Below, one piece after another: positions 1 to 10,891 of a DNA stretch of 64,000 nt. The DNA is from Elizabethkingia bruuniana (GTDB lineage: Bacteria; Bacteroidota; Bacteroidia; Flavobacteriales; Weeksellaceae): contig NZ_CP014337.1 in the NCBI RefSeq assembly GCF_002024805.1, positions 1,798,001 through 1,862,000 on the forward strand. Reading direction: 5' to 3'. The position numbers and the translations under genes are program-made. Under the pieces are notes generated by a model, which had not been told where the DNA came from, ran no database searches, and saw only the letters and a program-made list of their open reading frames with translations. Position 1 is the stretch's first letter. The number at the start of each line of letters is the position of its first letter.

Positions 1-768
1 ACAGCTGTTAACGGAAACTATTGTACTGAATGTGGACAGAAAAAATTCAAAAGAATTGACCACACTTATGTGTTTGATGAAGTTAAAAGTTTTGCCTACT
101 ATACCGAAAAAGGATTTTTCTATTCCGTTAAAAATATCATATTAAACCCCGGAAAGACGGCCAGAAAATTTCTGGAGGGCGACAGAATACACCATTACAA
201 ACCTTTCGCTCTTACCATGGTACTCAGTGGTATTTCGATATTATTATCCAGCTTCCTTAATATAAAGGACATCATGGAGAATGCAATAAAGGCTTCTAAT
301 CAAAATGTATCCGATAGATTTGTTGATGCATATTCCACCGGGTTCCTCTCCTATTTCTCCTTTATTATGCTGGCTTTAATACCATTCTTTTCTCTTCTTA
401 CCAGGATAGCGTTTAGAAAATGGGGACAAAATTATTACGAGCACCTGGTCATGAATGCCTATTTCCAGTGTTTTTATACCATTGCGCTCATTATTATTTT
501 TGATCCTATTTTTTATTTCTTACAGAATGACCCGATAACAATTAGTAAAATCTCTACTTTATCGTATTTAATTGTTCCAATATTACTTTTTTGGTTCTAT
601 AAGGGCTTTTATTCAGAGAAAAGTACAAAAAGTATTATTGGCCGTTTATTTATTTTTTACCTGCTACAGATTGCAGCTATAATTGTCATCTTTATCGGAT
701 TGCTTTTAATAGGTTTCCTTATTGGTAAATTTAACCCTGAATTGATACAGGGAATGATAAAGAAATAG
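1..768 (+). CDS. DUF3667-type zinc-ribbon membrane protein, 5' end outside window
   Basis: The reading frame is open from base 1, so the gene begins upstream of the window; the GTG at 70 is not a likely start. The upstream in-frame residues include YCTECGQK, the second half of a C-x2-C zinc ribbon, followed by a segment on remaining lipid-facing growth such as ILNPGKTARKFLEGDR and HHYKPFALTMV. This order (zinc ribbon, amphipathic linker with a PGKT-R-LxGxR motif, then 4-5 hydrophobic segments) is that of DUF3667 proteins, which are widespread in Bacteroidota and have no established function. Membrane segments lie near residues 45-65, 95-115, 130-150, 165-180 and 195-220 counted from base 1. 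A strong bidirectional hairpin follows the stop. Family assignment is good; function is unknown. Confidence 0.8.
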   Translation, partial: TAVNGNYCTECGQKKFKRIDHTYVFDEVKSFAYYTEKGFFYSVKNIILNPGKTARKFLEGDRIHHYKPFALTMVLSGISILLSSFLNIKDIMENAIKASNQNVSDRFVDAYSTGFLSYFSFIMLALIPFFSLLTRIAFRKWGQNYYEHLVMNAYFQCFYTIALIIIFDPIFYFLQNDPITISKISTLSYLIVPILLFWFYKGFYSEKSTKSIIGRLFIFYLLQIAAIIVIFIGLLLIGFLIGKFNPELIQGMIKK

Positions 769-799
769 AGTTCTATTACTTCTAAACACCCAATAAAAT

Positions 800-834
800 A
801 AAGACCTATGATATTTGAAATATCATAGGTCTTT
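800..834. terminator. Bidirectional intrinsic terminator
   Basis: A 17-bp inverted repeat with arms AAAGACCTATGATATTT and its complement around a single G sits between two convergent genes. It is flanked by A-rich sequence on the left and T-rich sequence on the right, so it can terminate both the DUF3667 gene and the GH97 gene. Confidence 0.85.
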
Positions 835-879
835 TATTTTAATCTGAGACCGAAGTAAAGTAATTTATATATTCCACCT

Positions 880-928
880 CGTCAGTCTGAGTGATTTTTG
901 TTTCAAAAATCGTATCGAAGACTCAGGC
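880..928. repeat. REP-like nested hairpin element
   Basis: The inner hairpin is GATTTTTG-TTT-CAAAAATC (893-911). It is framed by GTCTGAGT (885-892) and ACTCAGGC (921-928), which are complementary at seven of eight positions. The sequence CGTCAGTCTGAG...CGAAGACTCAG resembles dispersed CTGAG/CGAAG palindromes seen between genes in Flavobacteriia. Calling it a repeat family member is an inference, because only one full copy is in the window. Confidence 0.45.
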
Positions 929-932
929 TAAT

Positions 933-3095
933 TTATTTTACAGCTTTCAGAGAAATAGCATATCCACCACTTCTTGCCAGTTTCACAGGAATCTTGGTAG
1001 CACTGGTGACAGTTTTCTTATAGATATGATAGCTTTGCGGGTTGGTATCATAATCTGCATCTTTACCATCTTCATAGATAACAGCTTCATACTTTTTACC
1101 TTTATCTAAGAATGATAAATCTACTGTAAACTCTCTTTTGTTTTCATCAGTAATACCACCTACATACCATTCATCTTTACCTTTTGCTTTTCTGGCAATA
1201 TGCAGATAATCTCCAGGCTCAGCATCCAGGATTTTGGTATCATCCCAATCCACAGCTACATCTTTGATAAACTGGAATGCATCCATGTGCTTAGCATAGT
1301 TCTCCGGTAAATCTGCTGCCATTTGTAATGGTGAATACATGGTTACATATAATGCTAACTGTTTTGCTAATGTAGTCTTTACCATACGCTTGTCTCCGGG
1401 GAAGTAGTAATCCATCTTAGTCTGGAAAATACCTGGTGTATAATCCATTGGACCGCCCATTTGTCTGGTAAACGGAAGAATCGTTGTATGATCTGCATTG
1501 TTTCCGCCAAAAGCATCGTACTCCGTACCCCGTGCAGCTTCTGCAGCAATCCAGTTTGGATAAGTACGGTTAAGTCCTGTAGGACGTACAGATTCATGAG
1601 AATTTACCATAATCTTATAGTCTGCCGCTTTTTTAGCAACATGCAGGTAATGGTTATTAGTCCATTGACTATAGTGATGCTCACCACGTGGAATAATATT
1701 TCCTACATAACCAGTTTTTACAGCATCATAACCATACTTATTCATCAGTTTGAAAGCAGGATCCAGCCATCTTTCATAGTTAACTGTTGATCCCGATGTC
1801 TCATGGTGCATAATCAGTTTAATACCTTTACTATGTGCATAGTCATTAAGCGCTGCAATATCGAAATCCGGATATGGCGTTACAAAATCGAAGACATCTT
1901 CTTTAGAATGTCCGAACCAATCTTCCCAACCTACATTCCAGCCTTCAATAAGGAGTCCGTCGAAACCATTTTTGGCTGCGAAGTCTATGTATTCTCTTAC
2001 CTTGGTATTATTGGCTGCATGCTTTCCATTAGGTGTAAGCTTGCTAAAATCTGTTTTTCCTAAATGTACATTATCTTCTGTAGAATAAGCCCACTGAGAT
2101 TTTCCAATAATCATTTCCCACCATACACCCATATATTTGGTTGGTTTTATCCAGGAAGTATCTTTATATTCTGTAGGTTCATTCAGATTGAATATCATTT
2201 TAGAATCCAGGATTCCTGCAGCTGTAGGCGATACAATAATTGTTCTCCATGGTGTATTAAAAGGTGTCTGAATATAACCTTTTGCTCCTTGTGCATCTGG
2301 GGTAAGGTGTGTTTTGAATTTATAATTCTGACTGTCTACTTCAAGATGTGATGCAGGGTAATTAATCAGTGCTGCTTCACCTAAATCTACATATAATGGT
2401 TCTTTACCTTCTTTTTTAAGAATTAAAGGCGTTTGTACTGTATTTTTAATTGGAAACTGCGATGCATTTTGTTCTACAGCTCCAGCCCATTTTGCAGCAA
2501 TCTCTGAAATTTTAGAAGTTTGGTACTGATATTCTTGTGTGTCGTAGTCTCCTACAATCCACCAGGCTTTCATATCAGATGGAAGATCTATTTCTGAATC
2601 CTCTTCTTTAATTACAAAATAGTTAAGGTTTTTCTGTTGCGGAAACTCGTAACGGAAACCTAAACCATCATTGAATAATCTAAACTTTATTGCTATTGTA
2701 CGATCCTGTTTGTCCTGATGAAGATTTACGGTAAGCTCATTATAATTGTTAATATAGCTTTTCTTCTCTCCCATTACCGGCTGCCAGCTTTCATTTTTAG
2801 TATCTCTTTTTTCAGATACCTTGGAGAATCCCTGGTTCAGATCATTTTCGTTTCCTTCTGTCTTATTAATCTCGGAAGCAAACTGTATATTGTTATCTTT
2901 AAATAAACGAAGTCCCAGTTTAGATTCCTCCACCACAACTTTTCCATTGTACTTCAGCTGATAATATGGTGTTCCGTTTTTCAGACTGAAATCCATCTGA
3001 AACTTTCCATCAGGAGATTTCAGGGTTTGTCCGTACAAACCTCCTAATGTCAAACCAAAAAATGCAACTGCCAAACTTACTTTCTTCAAGTTCAT
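933..3095 (-). CDS. susB: GH97 alpha-glucosidase, inverting SusB type
   Basis: This 720-residue protein hydrolyses alpha-glucosidic bonds in oligosaccharides delivered by the upstream SusC/D system and probably acts in the periplasm. A signal peptide ends at about residue 22 (GGLYGQ). An N-terminal beta-sandwich (about 25-270), a TIM barrel (about 290-600) and a C-terminal beta domain follow, the GH97 order. Glutamates in MHHETSG (about 433), NSHESVRPTG (about 500) and ARGTEYDAF (about 525) have the spacing of the calcium-dependent catalytic glutamates of inverting SusB. Retaining GH97 enzymes lack this set. The length matches the family. It is the last gene of the alpha-glucan locus, 58 bp after the GH63 gene, and ends near a shared terminator. 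Confidence 0.93.
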   Translation of the reverse strand: MNLKKVSLAVAFFGLTLGGLYGQTLKSPDGKFQMDFSLKNGTPYYQLKYNGKVVVEESKLGLRLFKDNNIQFASEINKTEGNENDLNQGFSKVSEKRDTKNESWQPVMGEKKSYINNYNELTVNLHQDKQDRTIAIKFRLFNDGLGFRYEFPQQKNLNYFVIKEEDSEIDLPSDMKAWWIVGDYDTQEYQYQTSKISEIAAKWAGAVEQNASQFPIKNTVQTPLILKKEGKEPLYVDLGEAALINYPASHLEVDSQNYKFKTHLTPDAQGAKGYIQTPFNTPWRTIIVSPTAAGILDSKMIFNLNEPTEYKDTSWIKPTKYMGVWWEMIIGKSQWAYSTEDNVHLGKTDFSKLTPNGKHAANNTKVREYIDFAAKNGFDGLLIEGWNVGWEDWFGHSKEDVFDFVTPYPDFDIAALNDYAHSKGIKLIMHHETSGSTVNYERWLDPAFKLMNKYGYDAVKTGYVGNIIPRGEHHYSQWTNNHYLHVAKKAADYKIMVNSHESVRPTGLNRTYPNWIAAEAARGTEYDAFGGNNADHTTILPFTRQMGGPMDYTPGIFQTKMDYYFPGDKRMVKTTLAKQLALYVTMYSPLQMAADLPENYAKHMDAFQFIKDVAVDWDDTKILDAEPGDYLHIARKAKGKDEWYVGGITDENKREFTVDLSFLDKGKKYEAVIYEDGKDADYDTNPQSYHIYKKTVTSATKIPVKLARSGGYAISLKAVK

Positions 3096-3132
3096 AATTG
3101 TTATTTTATTTGTAATATCTAAAGTTATAAAA

Positions 3133-3147
3133 GTGAGACGATCTCAC
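3133..3147 (-). other. Small hairpin between GH63 and GH97 genes
   Basis: GTGAGA-CGA-TCTCAC forms a perfect 6-bp stem in the 58-bp gap between the two hydrolase genes. No T-run follows on the minus strand, so it may be an mRNA processing or stability element rather than a terminator. Role unproven. Confidence 0.4.
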
Positions 3148-3153
3148 AATCAT

Positions 3154-5109
<1,956 letters not shown>

Positions 5110-5133
5110 TCAATTTATCTTTTATTCTTAAAT

Positions 5134-5165
5134 AAAAAAGTGTTGCTGTAAAACAACACTTTTTT
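5134..5165 (-). terminator. Intra-locus intrinsic terminator after susE
   Basis: Perfect 12-bp arms AAAAAAGTGTTG and CAACACTTTTTT enclose an 8-nt loop directly downstream of the susE-like stop and upstream of the GH63 start. On the minus strand the stem ends in a U-run. It would separate abundant susCDE transcript from less abundant hydrolase transcript by partial termination. Confidence 0.8.
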
Positions 5166-5185
5166 ACTACACTTATTTTAATAAG

Positions 5186-6199
5186 TTATTGCTTTACCAA
5201 AGTATACTTCATATTGTTAGTATCCAGTGTAACATTATAAATTCCAGCAGCTGATATCTGAATATTATCACCACCCGCTACTGCATTTCCTCCTGAACCT
5301 CCATAATTAATATCCCAGGCATCATTTGCTCTAAACTTCATTTCTCCGGCAATTAAGGCTAAGGTAGCTTCCCAAATTCCGGTAGCATTATTTAATGTCA
5401 TTTTGGTATCTGGTGTTGCCCATCCATTAGGAGTTGCTGAACCAACTATTCCAAACCTAAATGGTGTCATTGCAATGATAGATTTATTCAAATCTACAAC
5501 CAACTTATAAGAACCAACACCAGGAGCTTTAATATTTCCGGCACTTGTACTCAATGTAGTTCCGTTATCTGATCCATAAGCACCATCCCAACTACGGTTT
5601 GGTGTTATCTTAAATTCCAAGCCATCGGTAGGGAAATTAATATATCCTGTGTAGATTCCATTACTATTCTCGGATACTAATGCTGTAGCTGTTGCTGGAT
5701 TCCATCCCTGATAAGCACCCGGTGCATATACATATGAAATAAGTGCATATGGTGTTACAGTTAATGGTATTACTGAAGAGTAAACTGGTGCTACAGCAGA
5801 ACTTTCTGTAGTAGATTTCAGTCTTACTTCAACCTGAGACTGACTCCCAATGGGAGCACCTGCACCCAGTAATATTCCATTAAAATCCTGAACTTTGAAA
5901 CTAACAGAAGTTGTTCCTGCACCTAAAATTACTTCTTTAGGTTTTGCAAAATTAGTTCCCTTTACAGCAAACTGTAATACATTATTAATTACAATATTGT
6001 TTCCAAAAGAAGGTGCCTGCCATGAGAACCTTACAGCATCTTTAGCAGCGTCATCTTTTAATAAGACAAAAGTAGTTGCCGAAGCTGTTAAAGCTGACGG
6101 AGAAGGATTCCCTAACACAGCTCTATCTTCATCCTTTTCACAGGAGATCAATAAAAAACCAACAATAGCTGCAAATACTATTTTAAATATATTTTTCAT
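5186..6199 (-). CDS. susE: SusE/SusF-like surface glycan-binding lipoprotein
   Basis: This 337-residue lipoprotein has a signal ending at LISC (Cys20), followed by EKDED, an acidic run of the type that directs lipoproteins to the cell surface in Flavobacteriia. Residues about 30-145 resemble the SusE N-terminal Ig-like domain. Two starch-binding modules follow: the first around YQGWNPAT (about 165) and NRSWDGAYGSD (about 200), the second around NGWATPDTKM and NDAWDINYGGSGG (about 255-315). The paired W-D-x-x-Y-G repeats suit alpha-glucan binding. It lies 16 bp after susD. SusE and SusF differ in number of modules; this protein has two, so SusE is the better name. Confidence 0.88.
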   Translation of the reverse strand: MKNIFKIVFAAIVGFLLISCEKDEDRAVLGNPSPSALTASATTFVLLKDDAAKDAVRFSWQAPSFGNNIVINNVLQFAVKGTNFAKPKEVILGAGTTSVSFKVQDFNGILLGAGAPIGSQSQVEVRLKSTTESSAVAPVYSSVIPLTVTPYALISYVYAPGAYQGWNPATATALVSENSNGIYTGYINFPTDGLEFKITPNRSWDGAYGSDNGTTLSTSAGNIKAPGVGSYKLVVDLNKSIIAMTPFRFGIVGSATPNGWATPDTKMTLNNATGIWEATLALIAGEMKFRANDAWDINYGGSGGNAVAGGDNIQISAAGIYNVTLDTNNMKYTLVKQ

Positions 6200-6215
6200 A
6201 ATACAAATTCAAAAA

Positions 6216-7817
6216 TTAGTAACCCGTATTTTGTTTAAGGTTTGGATTGGCAATCAAATCGCTGGAAGGAATCGGATAAAGGGTTCTGAAGTCTTCTACA
6301 CCTCTTCCATCCTTCACACCTCCTTTCCATGGCCATAAATAGCTGCTTCCTGTAAACTTTCCAAAACGGATCAGGTCCGTTCTTCTTGTCGCTTCCCAGG
6401 ATAACTCTCGTGCTCTTTCATCAAGAATAAAATCTAAGCTCAGAGAATTCACATTACCAGAATTATCACCATAGGCTCTTGTTCTAAGCTGGTTCACATA
6501 AGTAAGTGCCTGGGCATTGCTGCCACCACCACCTCTTAGTACTGCTTCAGCATACATCAGATAGGCATCTGCTAAACGGAACATTGGGAAGTCGGTATCC
6601 ACAAAATCTCCAGAGGCATCAGATCCTTGCTTGCCAGCAGATGTAATATTCTTGAATTTTACTAGTGGGTAACCATCTGTAAATGTCGTTACATTATCTA
6701 TTTCAAGATTTTGGCCATTGGTATAGAATACTCCTCTTTTATCACGGGAGCCATTTGCATCCGGGAATAACTGAACCAAACTTTTGGTTGTTCTAAGTCC
6801 TCCCCAACCACTATTAATTCCAAAATCTGAAGGTTTCATACTTCCACCCACTGCTGCATGGATCAAATAAGTAGTACCACCGTAAGTTTTGGTATTAAGT
6901 CCATCGTAGTTGATAGAGAAAATAACCTCGTTATTAGCAACATTATTATCGGCAAGGAAAAGATCTGCATATTTAGGCTTAAGGCTGTAACCTCCATTAA
7001 TTACTTTTTCTGCATATGTTCTGGCCTCAGTATATTTTTTAGTTCCGGTATACACTTCAGCATTCAGGTATAATTTAGCCATTACCATCCATACAGCCGC
7101 TTTATCTGCACGTCCGTATTCATTAGTACGTGGATCTTTTAGTAGTCCTTCAAGATCTTTCAGCTCACTTTCTACATAAGCAAAAAGCTCTTCACGTGTA
7201 ATTCTCTTTGGAGGCTTTACACCTACTTCATCTTTCTCAGTCACAAACGGTACATTCCCAAACATATCAATAGCATGATAGTAGCTTAAAGCTCTAAGGA
7301 AACGCGCTTCATTTCTGTATAATCTCGCTTCTTCAGCCTGTGCTCCGGTAATATTTCGGGATGCCAGTTTTTCATCTGTCGTTTCACGGATAAACTCATT
7401 ACATAGTGCTACCTGATAGAAAATACGATAGTACAATGCTGTAATAAAGCTATTTGTAGATCCCCAGTTCATATTATGAAGATCCGGAAGAAAAGCATCA
7501 TTCCATGCTACTACAGCCTCATCTGTCGGAAGCTCCTGTAACTGGAAATATTGTCTCAGATAACTTGAAGTTCCCGTATCTATACCACCTATATCGGCAC
7601 CATCGGTACTATCTCCGCTTTTTTGCCCCGTAAGTGCAAGCCCGGCATAACATTTAGCCAATACACCTTTGTAATTGGAAAAATCTGCATAAACCGATGC
7701 GGAACTAATATCTGTTATAGGTAATCTGTCAAGATCTTTTTCACAAGAAGTTACACCGAATAACATTACTACTCCTGCAACTAAAAGTTTACGATTTATA
7801 GAATTAAAAAATTTCAT
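6216..7817 (-). CDS. susD: SusD/RagB-family starch-binding outer-membrane lipoprotein
   Basis: This 533-residue protein forms the substrate-capturing lid on the SusC transporter at the cell surface. The lipobox ends at GVTSC (Cys25) followed by EKDLD. TPR-like helices carrying YRNEARFLRALSYYHAIDMFGNVPF (split over about 165-190) and the C-terminal FRLADAYLMYAEAVLR, DERARELSWEATRRTDLIRFGKF and LYPIPSSDL motifs are diagnostic for the family. The gene begins 10 bp after susC ends and precedes susE by 16 bp, the standard order. Ligand is inferred to be alpha-glucan from the GH97, GH63 and SusE neighbours. Confidence 0.95.
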   Translation of the reverse strand: MKFFNSINRKLLVAGVVMLFGVTSCEKDLDRLPITDISSASVYADFSNYKGVLAKCYAGLALTGQKSGDSTDGADIGGIDTGTSSYLRQYFQLQELPTDEAVVAWNDAFLPDLHNMNWGSTNSFITALYYRIFYQVALCNEFIRETTDEKLASRNITGAQAEEARLYRNEARFLRALSYYHAIDMFGNVPFVTEKDEVGVKPPKRITREELFAYVESELKDLEGLLKDPRTNEYGRADKAAVWMVMAKLYLNAEVYTGTKKYTEARTYAEKVINGGYSLKPKYADLFLADNNVANNEVIFSINYDGLNTKTYGGTTYLIHAAVGGSMKPSDFGINSGWGGLRTTKSLVQLFPDANGSRDKRGVFYTNGQNLEIDNVTTFTDGYPLVKFKNITSAGKQGSDASGDFVDTDFPMFRLADAYLMYAEAVLRGGGGSNAQALTYVNQLRTRAYGDNSGNVNSLSLDFILDERARELSWEATRRTDLIRFGKFTGSSYLWPWKGGVKDGRGVEDFRTLYPIPSSDLIANPNLKQNTGY

Positions 7818-7827
7818 TGCTGTGTTT

Positions 7828-10593
7828 TTAGAATTGGAAGTTAAAACCTAGAGAATAAATTCTTGGTCGCTGGTAAGCATTATTATCAATTCCTGATTTT
7901 GTTGTTCCGTTAAGTTCTGTCGTCAACAATTCAGGATCCAGTCCGCTGTATTTTGTAATTAAAAATACATTCTGAGCTGATAGAGAAACTCTTAGTTTAT
8001 ACTTATCATTGATAAAATGTGGGAAATTATAGCCTATATTAAGATTATCCATTCTTAGGAATGAACCATTCTCTACATAATAGTCGGAAAGATATTGTGC
8101 TCTTTTAAAACCTGTATCCAGATAGCTAGTTGAGATATTGGATAAATAATCATTATTAGAGATATTTTGCAATGATCCGGCTTTAGATGCCATATTGTTG
8201 TACACATAGTTTCCGATACTAGCTCTTAAAGAAAAGCCCAGATCCCAGTTCTTATACGTAAACCTTGAAGAGAAACCTAGTAAAACATCAGGAATCGGCG
8301 ATTTGTACTGGTATAAGTCCTGCTCGTTAATCACACCATCACCATTACGGTCAACATAAACTCCTTCAAGCGGTTTTCCGTCCTGTCCGTATACCTGCTG
8401 ATAAACATAGAATGAGAATGGCGTATAGCCTACCTGATGTACTTGGACTGTTGTCCCTGTTCCTCCTTCTATACCACCTATTAATACTTTCTCATTAGGG
8501 TTATTTTGTGCAGATAGTTTTGTAACCTTGGAGGTGTAATGTGTTGCATTAGCACTAAATTCCCAGCTGAAATTTTCTTTCTGAATTGCTTTTACATTGA
8601 TATTGGCTTCTATACCTTTATTCTGCATATCCCCTACATTTATCAGTAAGAGATTGGTCAGGTTAGCACCTGCCGGTACTGGTACAATACTCAAAAGATC
8701 TTTAGTTTTTTTCTCATATACTTCTACGGATCCGGTAATTCTGTCATTCAGAAATCCAAAATCCAAACCTATGTTTTTGGTAATCGTAGTTTCCCATTTC
8801 AGGTTTTTATCATATCCCTGTGCCCGAAGTGTATTATAGAATTGGTCACCTATCTGATACTTTGTTCCGTTATCACTAATCACATATCTTGCAAGGAATG
8901 GATAATCATTCCCAATGACTCCTTGCTGTCCTGTTTCTCCCCAACCTGCTCTCAGCTTTAAAGAGGATACTACATTTTGGTTTTTCATGAAGTTTTCTTT
9001 ATCTATTCTCCATGCTAAACCTACTGCCGGAAAAATACTACTTCTGTTCTCCTTACTAAAACGTGATGAACGGTCATTACGCACTGTGGCTGTCAATAAA
9101 TATTTATCACCGAAATTATAGTTAAAACGCCCAAAGTAAGAGAGAATAGTAGACTCTGTTTCAAAAGCATTAACAATGTCAGGTTGTAAAGCCGGATCTC
9201 CTTTAATGGTCATAGCTAAAGGCTCGCTTCTGTAAAAATCCTGATAAGAATAACCTGCTGTAACATCGAATGTAGAGTTCAGTGATTCTACTTTTTTGTT
9301 ATAGTTTAGATAAACATCAAATAGTTTATTTTTTCTGCTCTGGGTATATCTTTTGTAAGTTCCACTACTATAAAAAGCTGAAGCTGAAGTAGGCAATACT
9401 CTGGTATTCCCTTTGGAATCCGTATAATCTATACCAGCATTAACATTTACCCGCAACTCCGGAAGGAAATGGAATTTATAATCTAACTGAATATTCCCCA
9501 AACTTCTGGTGACATACGATACATCTATCTTCTGATTCAGCATAGAAAGCGGATTCTTTGTAGCATTCGTATTAGGTAAACCTGTTGTAGCATTCAGCCA
9601 TTCCCAGTAACCTCCTAAAGCTGTATTTGCAGGATTATAAACAGATTGTGTCGGATCGAAAGCCGCAGCGGCTCCTATAGCACCTACATCTGCAAATCTG
9701 TTTTCGGAGTAAATACCTTTGTAGTTAATATCTACAGATAAATGTTTATCAAAAAATTTAGGGCTTAGATTGATTCCGACATTGGAACGCTCAAAATTGC
9801 TGGTTTTAAGAATACCATCCTGTTTAAGGTAGCCTAATGATAAACGGTAAGGCAGTCCTTTAATTCCTCCGGAAATAGCCACACTATTATCAAACCCTAA
9901 AGCAGTCTGATAAATTTGCTTTTGCCAATCTGTATTACTATTGCCCAAAAGCTTTTTATATTCATCAGTTGCATACTGGTTTACTACAGAACGGAACTGA
10001 TCTCCGTTAAGCACACCAATAGTTCCCATTTTGGTATAAATAGAAGTATTACTGTTGTAACTTACTTTTAGTTTACCGGAAGTTCCTTTTTTAGTTGTAA
10101 TAATTATGACACCATTGGATGCTCTGGAACCATAAATTGCTGTAGCAGATGCATCTTTCAGGATACTGAAACTTTCAATATCATTCGGGTCAATCAATGC
10201 CAATCCATTAGAAGCTCCATTGATAGTACTATTATCCACAGGAACTCCGTCTATAACCAATAATGGGTCATTACTCGCATTAAGAGAAGCTCCCCCACGG
10301 ATTCTGATCGTAGATCCGGATCCTGGTGCTCCGCCCGCAGTTACAATTTGTACACCGGCAGCTTTACCCTGAATTAACTGCTCAGGGGAGCCTATTGCAC
10401 CCTGATTGAAATCCTTTGCGGTAAGCGCTGTTACAGATCCTGTAAGGTCTGATTTTTTTTGCTTTCCGTAACCGATCAGTACAACCTGCTCTATTTCTTT
10501 CGTTTTTGTTGAATCTTTCTGTTGTGCATTCAACATTGCACCGGCCAATAAGAATGCAGGTGCAACCTTCATAAATACAAGATTACTTTTCAC
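7828..10593 (-). CDS. susC: SusC-family TonB-dependent outer-membrane transporter
   Basis: This 921-residue beta-barrel imports oligosaccharides using TonB energy. A signal peptide ends at about residue 23 (AMLNAQ). The plug domain (about 35-160) contains VVLIGYGKQKKSDLTGSV, GVQIVTAGGAPGSG, IRIRGGASLNASNDPL and LKDASATAIYGSRASNGVI, all SusC/RagA signatures. The barrel ends in an aromatic residue (YSLGFNFQF), as needed for outer-membrane insertion. It is shorter than typical SusC proteins of about 1000 residues because the N-terminal carboxypeptidase-regulatory-like domain is absent; the plug starts soon after the signal. It heads the susC-susD-susE transcript and has about 300 bp of upstream control sequence. 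Confidence 0.95.
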   Translation of the reverse strand: MKSNLVFMKVAPAFLLAGAMLNAQQKDSTKTKEIEQVVLIGYGKQKKSDLTGSVTALTAKDFNQGAIGSPEQLIQGKAAGVQIVTAGGAPGSGSTIRIRGGASLNASNDPLLVIDGVPVDNSTINGASNGLALIDPNDIESFSILKDASATAIYGSRASNGVIIITTKKGTSGKLKVSYNSNTSIYTKMGTIGVLNGDQFRSVVNQYATDEYKKLLGNSNTDWQKQIYQTALGFDNSVAISGGIKGLPYRLSLGYLKQDGILKTSNFERSNVGINLSPKFFDKHLSVDINYKGIYSENRFADVGAIGAAAAFDPTQSVYNPANTALGGYWEWLNATTGLPNTNATKNPLSMLNQKIDVSYVTRSLGNIQLDYKFHFLPELRVNVNAGIDYTDSKGNTRVLPTSASAFYSSGTYKRYTQSRKNKLFDVYLNYNKKVESLNSTFDVTAGYSYQDFYRSEPLAMTIKGDPALQPDIVNAFETESTILSYFGRFNYNFGDKYLLTATVRNDRSSRFSKENRSSIFPAVGLAWRIDKENFMKNQNVVSSLKLRAGWGETGQQGVIGNDYPFLARYVISDNGTKYQIGDQFYNTLRAQGYDKNLKWETTITKNIGLDFGFLNDRITGSVEVYEKKTKDLLSIVPVPAGANLTNLLLINVGDMQNKGIEANINVKAIQKENFSWEFSANATHYTSKVTKLSAQNNPNEKVLIGGIEGGTGTTVQVHQVGYTPFSFYVYQQVYGQDGKPLEGVYVDRNGDGVINEQDLYQYKSPIPDVLLGFSSRFTYKNWDLGFSLRASIGNYVYNNMASKAGSLQNISNNDYLSNISTSYLDTGFKRAQYLSDYYVENGSFLRMDNLNIGYNFPHFINDKYKLRVSLSAQNVFLITKYSGLDPELLTTELNGTTKSGIDNNAYQRPRIYSLGFNFQF

Positions 10594-10732
10594 AAATTAT
10601 GTTTTTAAATTTCAACTTTACTTTCGCTTCAATTAAGCCTTTTAAAATATTATTATTTTTTAATATAAATTTAACATTTACTTAACATAAGCACATAAAG
10701 CAATATAACAGTATGGTTATCAATATTATAAT

Positions 10733-10759
10733 TTACGAAAACTGTGTAGTTTTTCGTAA
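10733..10759. promoter_or_regulatory. Inverted repeat upstream of susC
   Basis: Arms TTACGAAAACT (10733-10743) and AGTTTTTCGTAA (10748-10759) are complementary apart from one extra T. It lies about 140 bp upstream of the susC start. It could be a protein-binding site or an mRNA leader hairpin. It is not followed by a T-run on the minus strand, so a simple terminator is unlikely. Confidence 0.5.
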
Positions 10760-10802
10760 TAATTCACTATACAGTTCTATGTTTTAGTAATTATTATGCT
10801 CC

Positions 10803-10816
10803 CGAAAACGTTTGCG
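10803..10816. promoter_or_regulatory. LacI-family-type operator upstream of susC
   Basis: CGAAAACGTTTGCG is a 14-bp palindrome around a central CG, with one mismatched pair. The AAACGTTT core is the typical half-site arrangement of LacI/GalR-family repressors, including regulators of maltose and starch genes. It lies 210 bp upstream of the susC start. No LacI gene is in the window, so the regulator would be encoded elsewhere. Inference from motif only. Confidence 0.55.
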
Positions 10817-10845
10817 AAAAACAGATTTCGCAATATTTCATAAAA

Positions 10846-10869
10846 AAAGCACCTCAAATGAGGTGCTTT
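10846..10869 (-). terminator. Intrinsic terminator of purF
   Basis: Arms AAAGCACCT and AGGTGCTTT with a 6-nt loop lie 22 bp downstream of the purF stop; on the minus strand the stem is followed by a run of T. Confidence 0.85.
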
Positions 10870-10891
10870 AAATTATCTTGATTAAGACTTT

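Larger units (their letters stand above)
10594..10891. other. Intergenic control region upstream of susC
   Basis: This 298-bp AT-rich gap holds, from right to left on the transcribed strand of susC, the purF terminator (10846-10869), a LacI-type operator (10803-10816) and a long inverted repeat (10733-10759). No convincing TAnnTTTG promoter match and no small reading frame were found in the remaining 130 bp next to the susC start. Confidence 0.6.

Noticed and set aside
5895-6338. 147-codon open frame on the plus strand across susE/susD
   Set aside because: Antisense to two supported genes and spans their junction.
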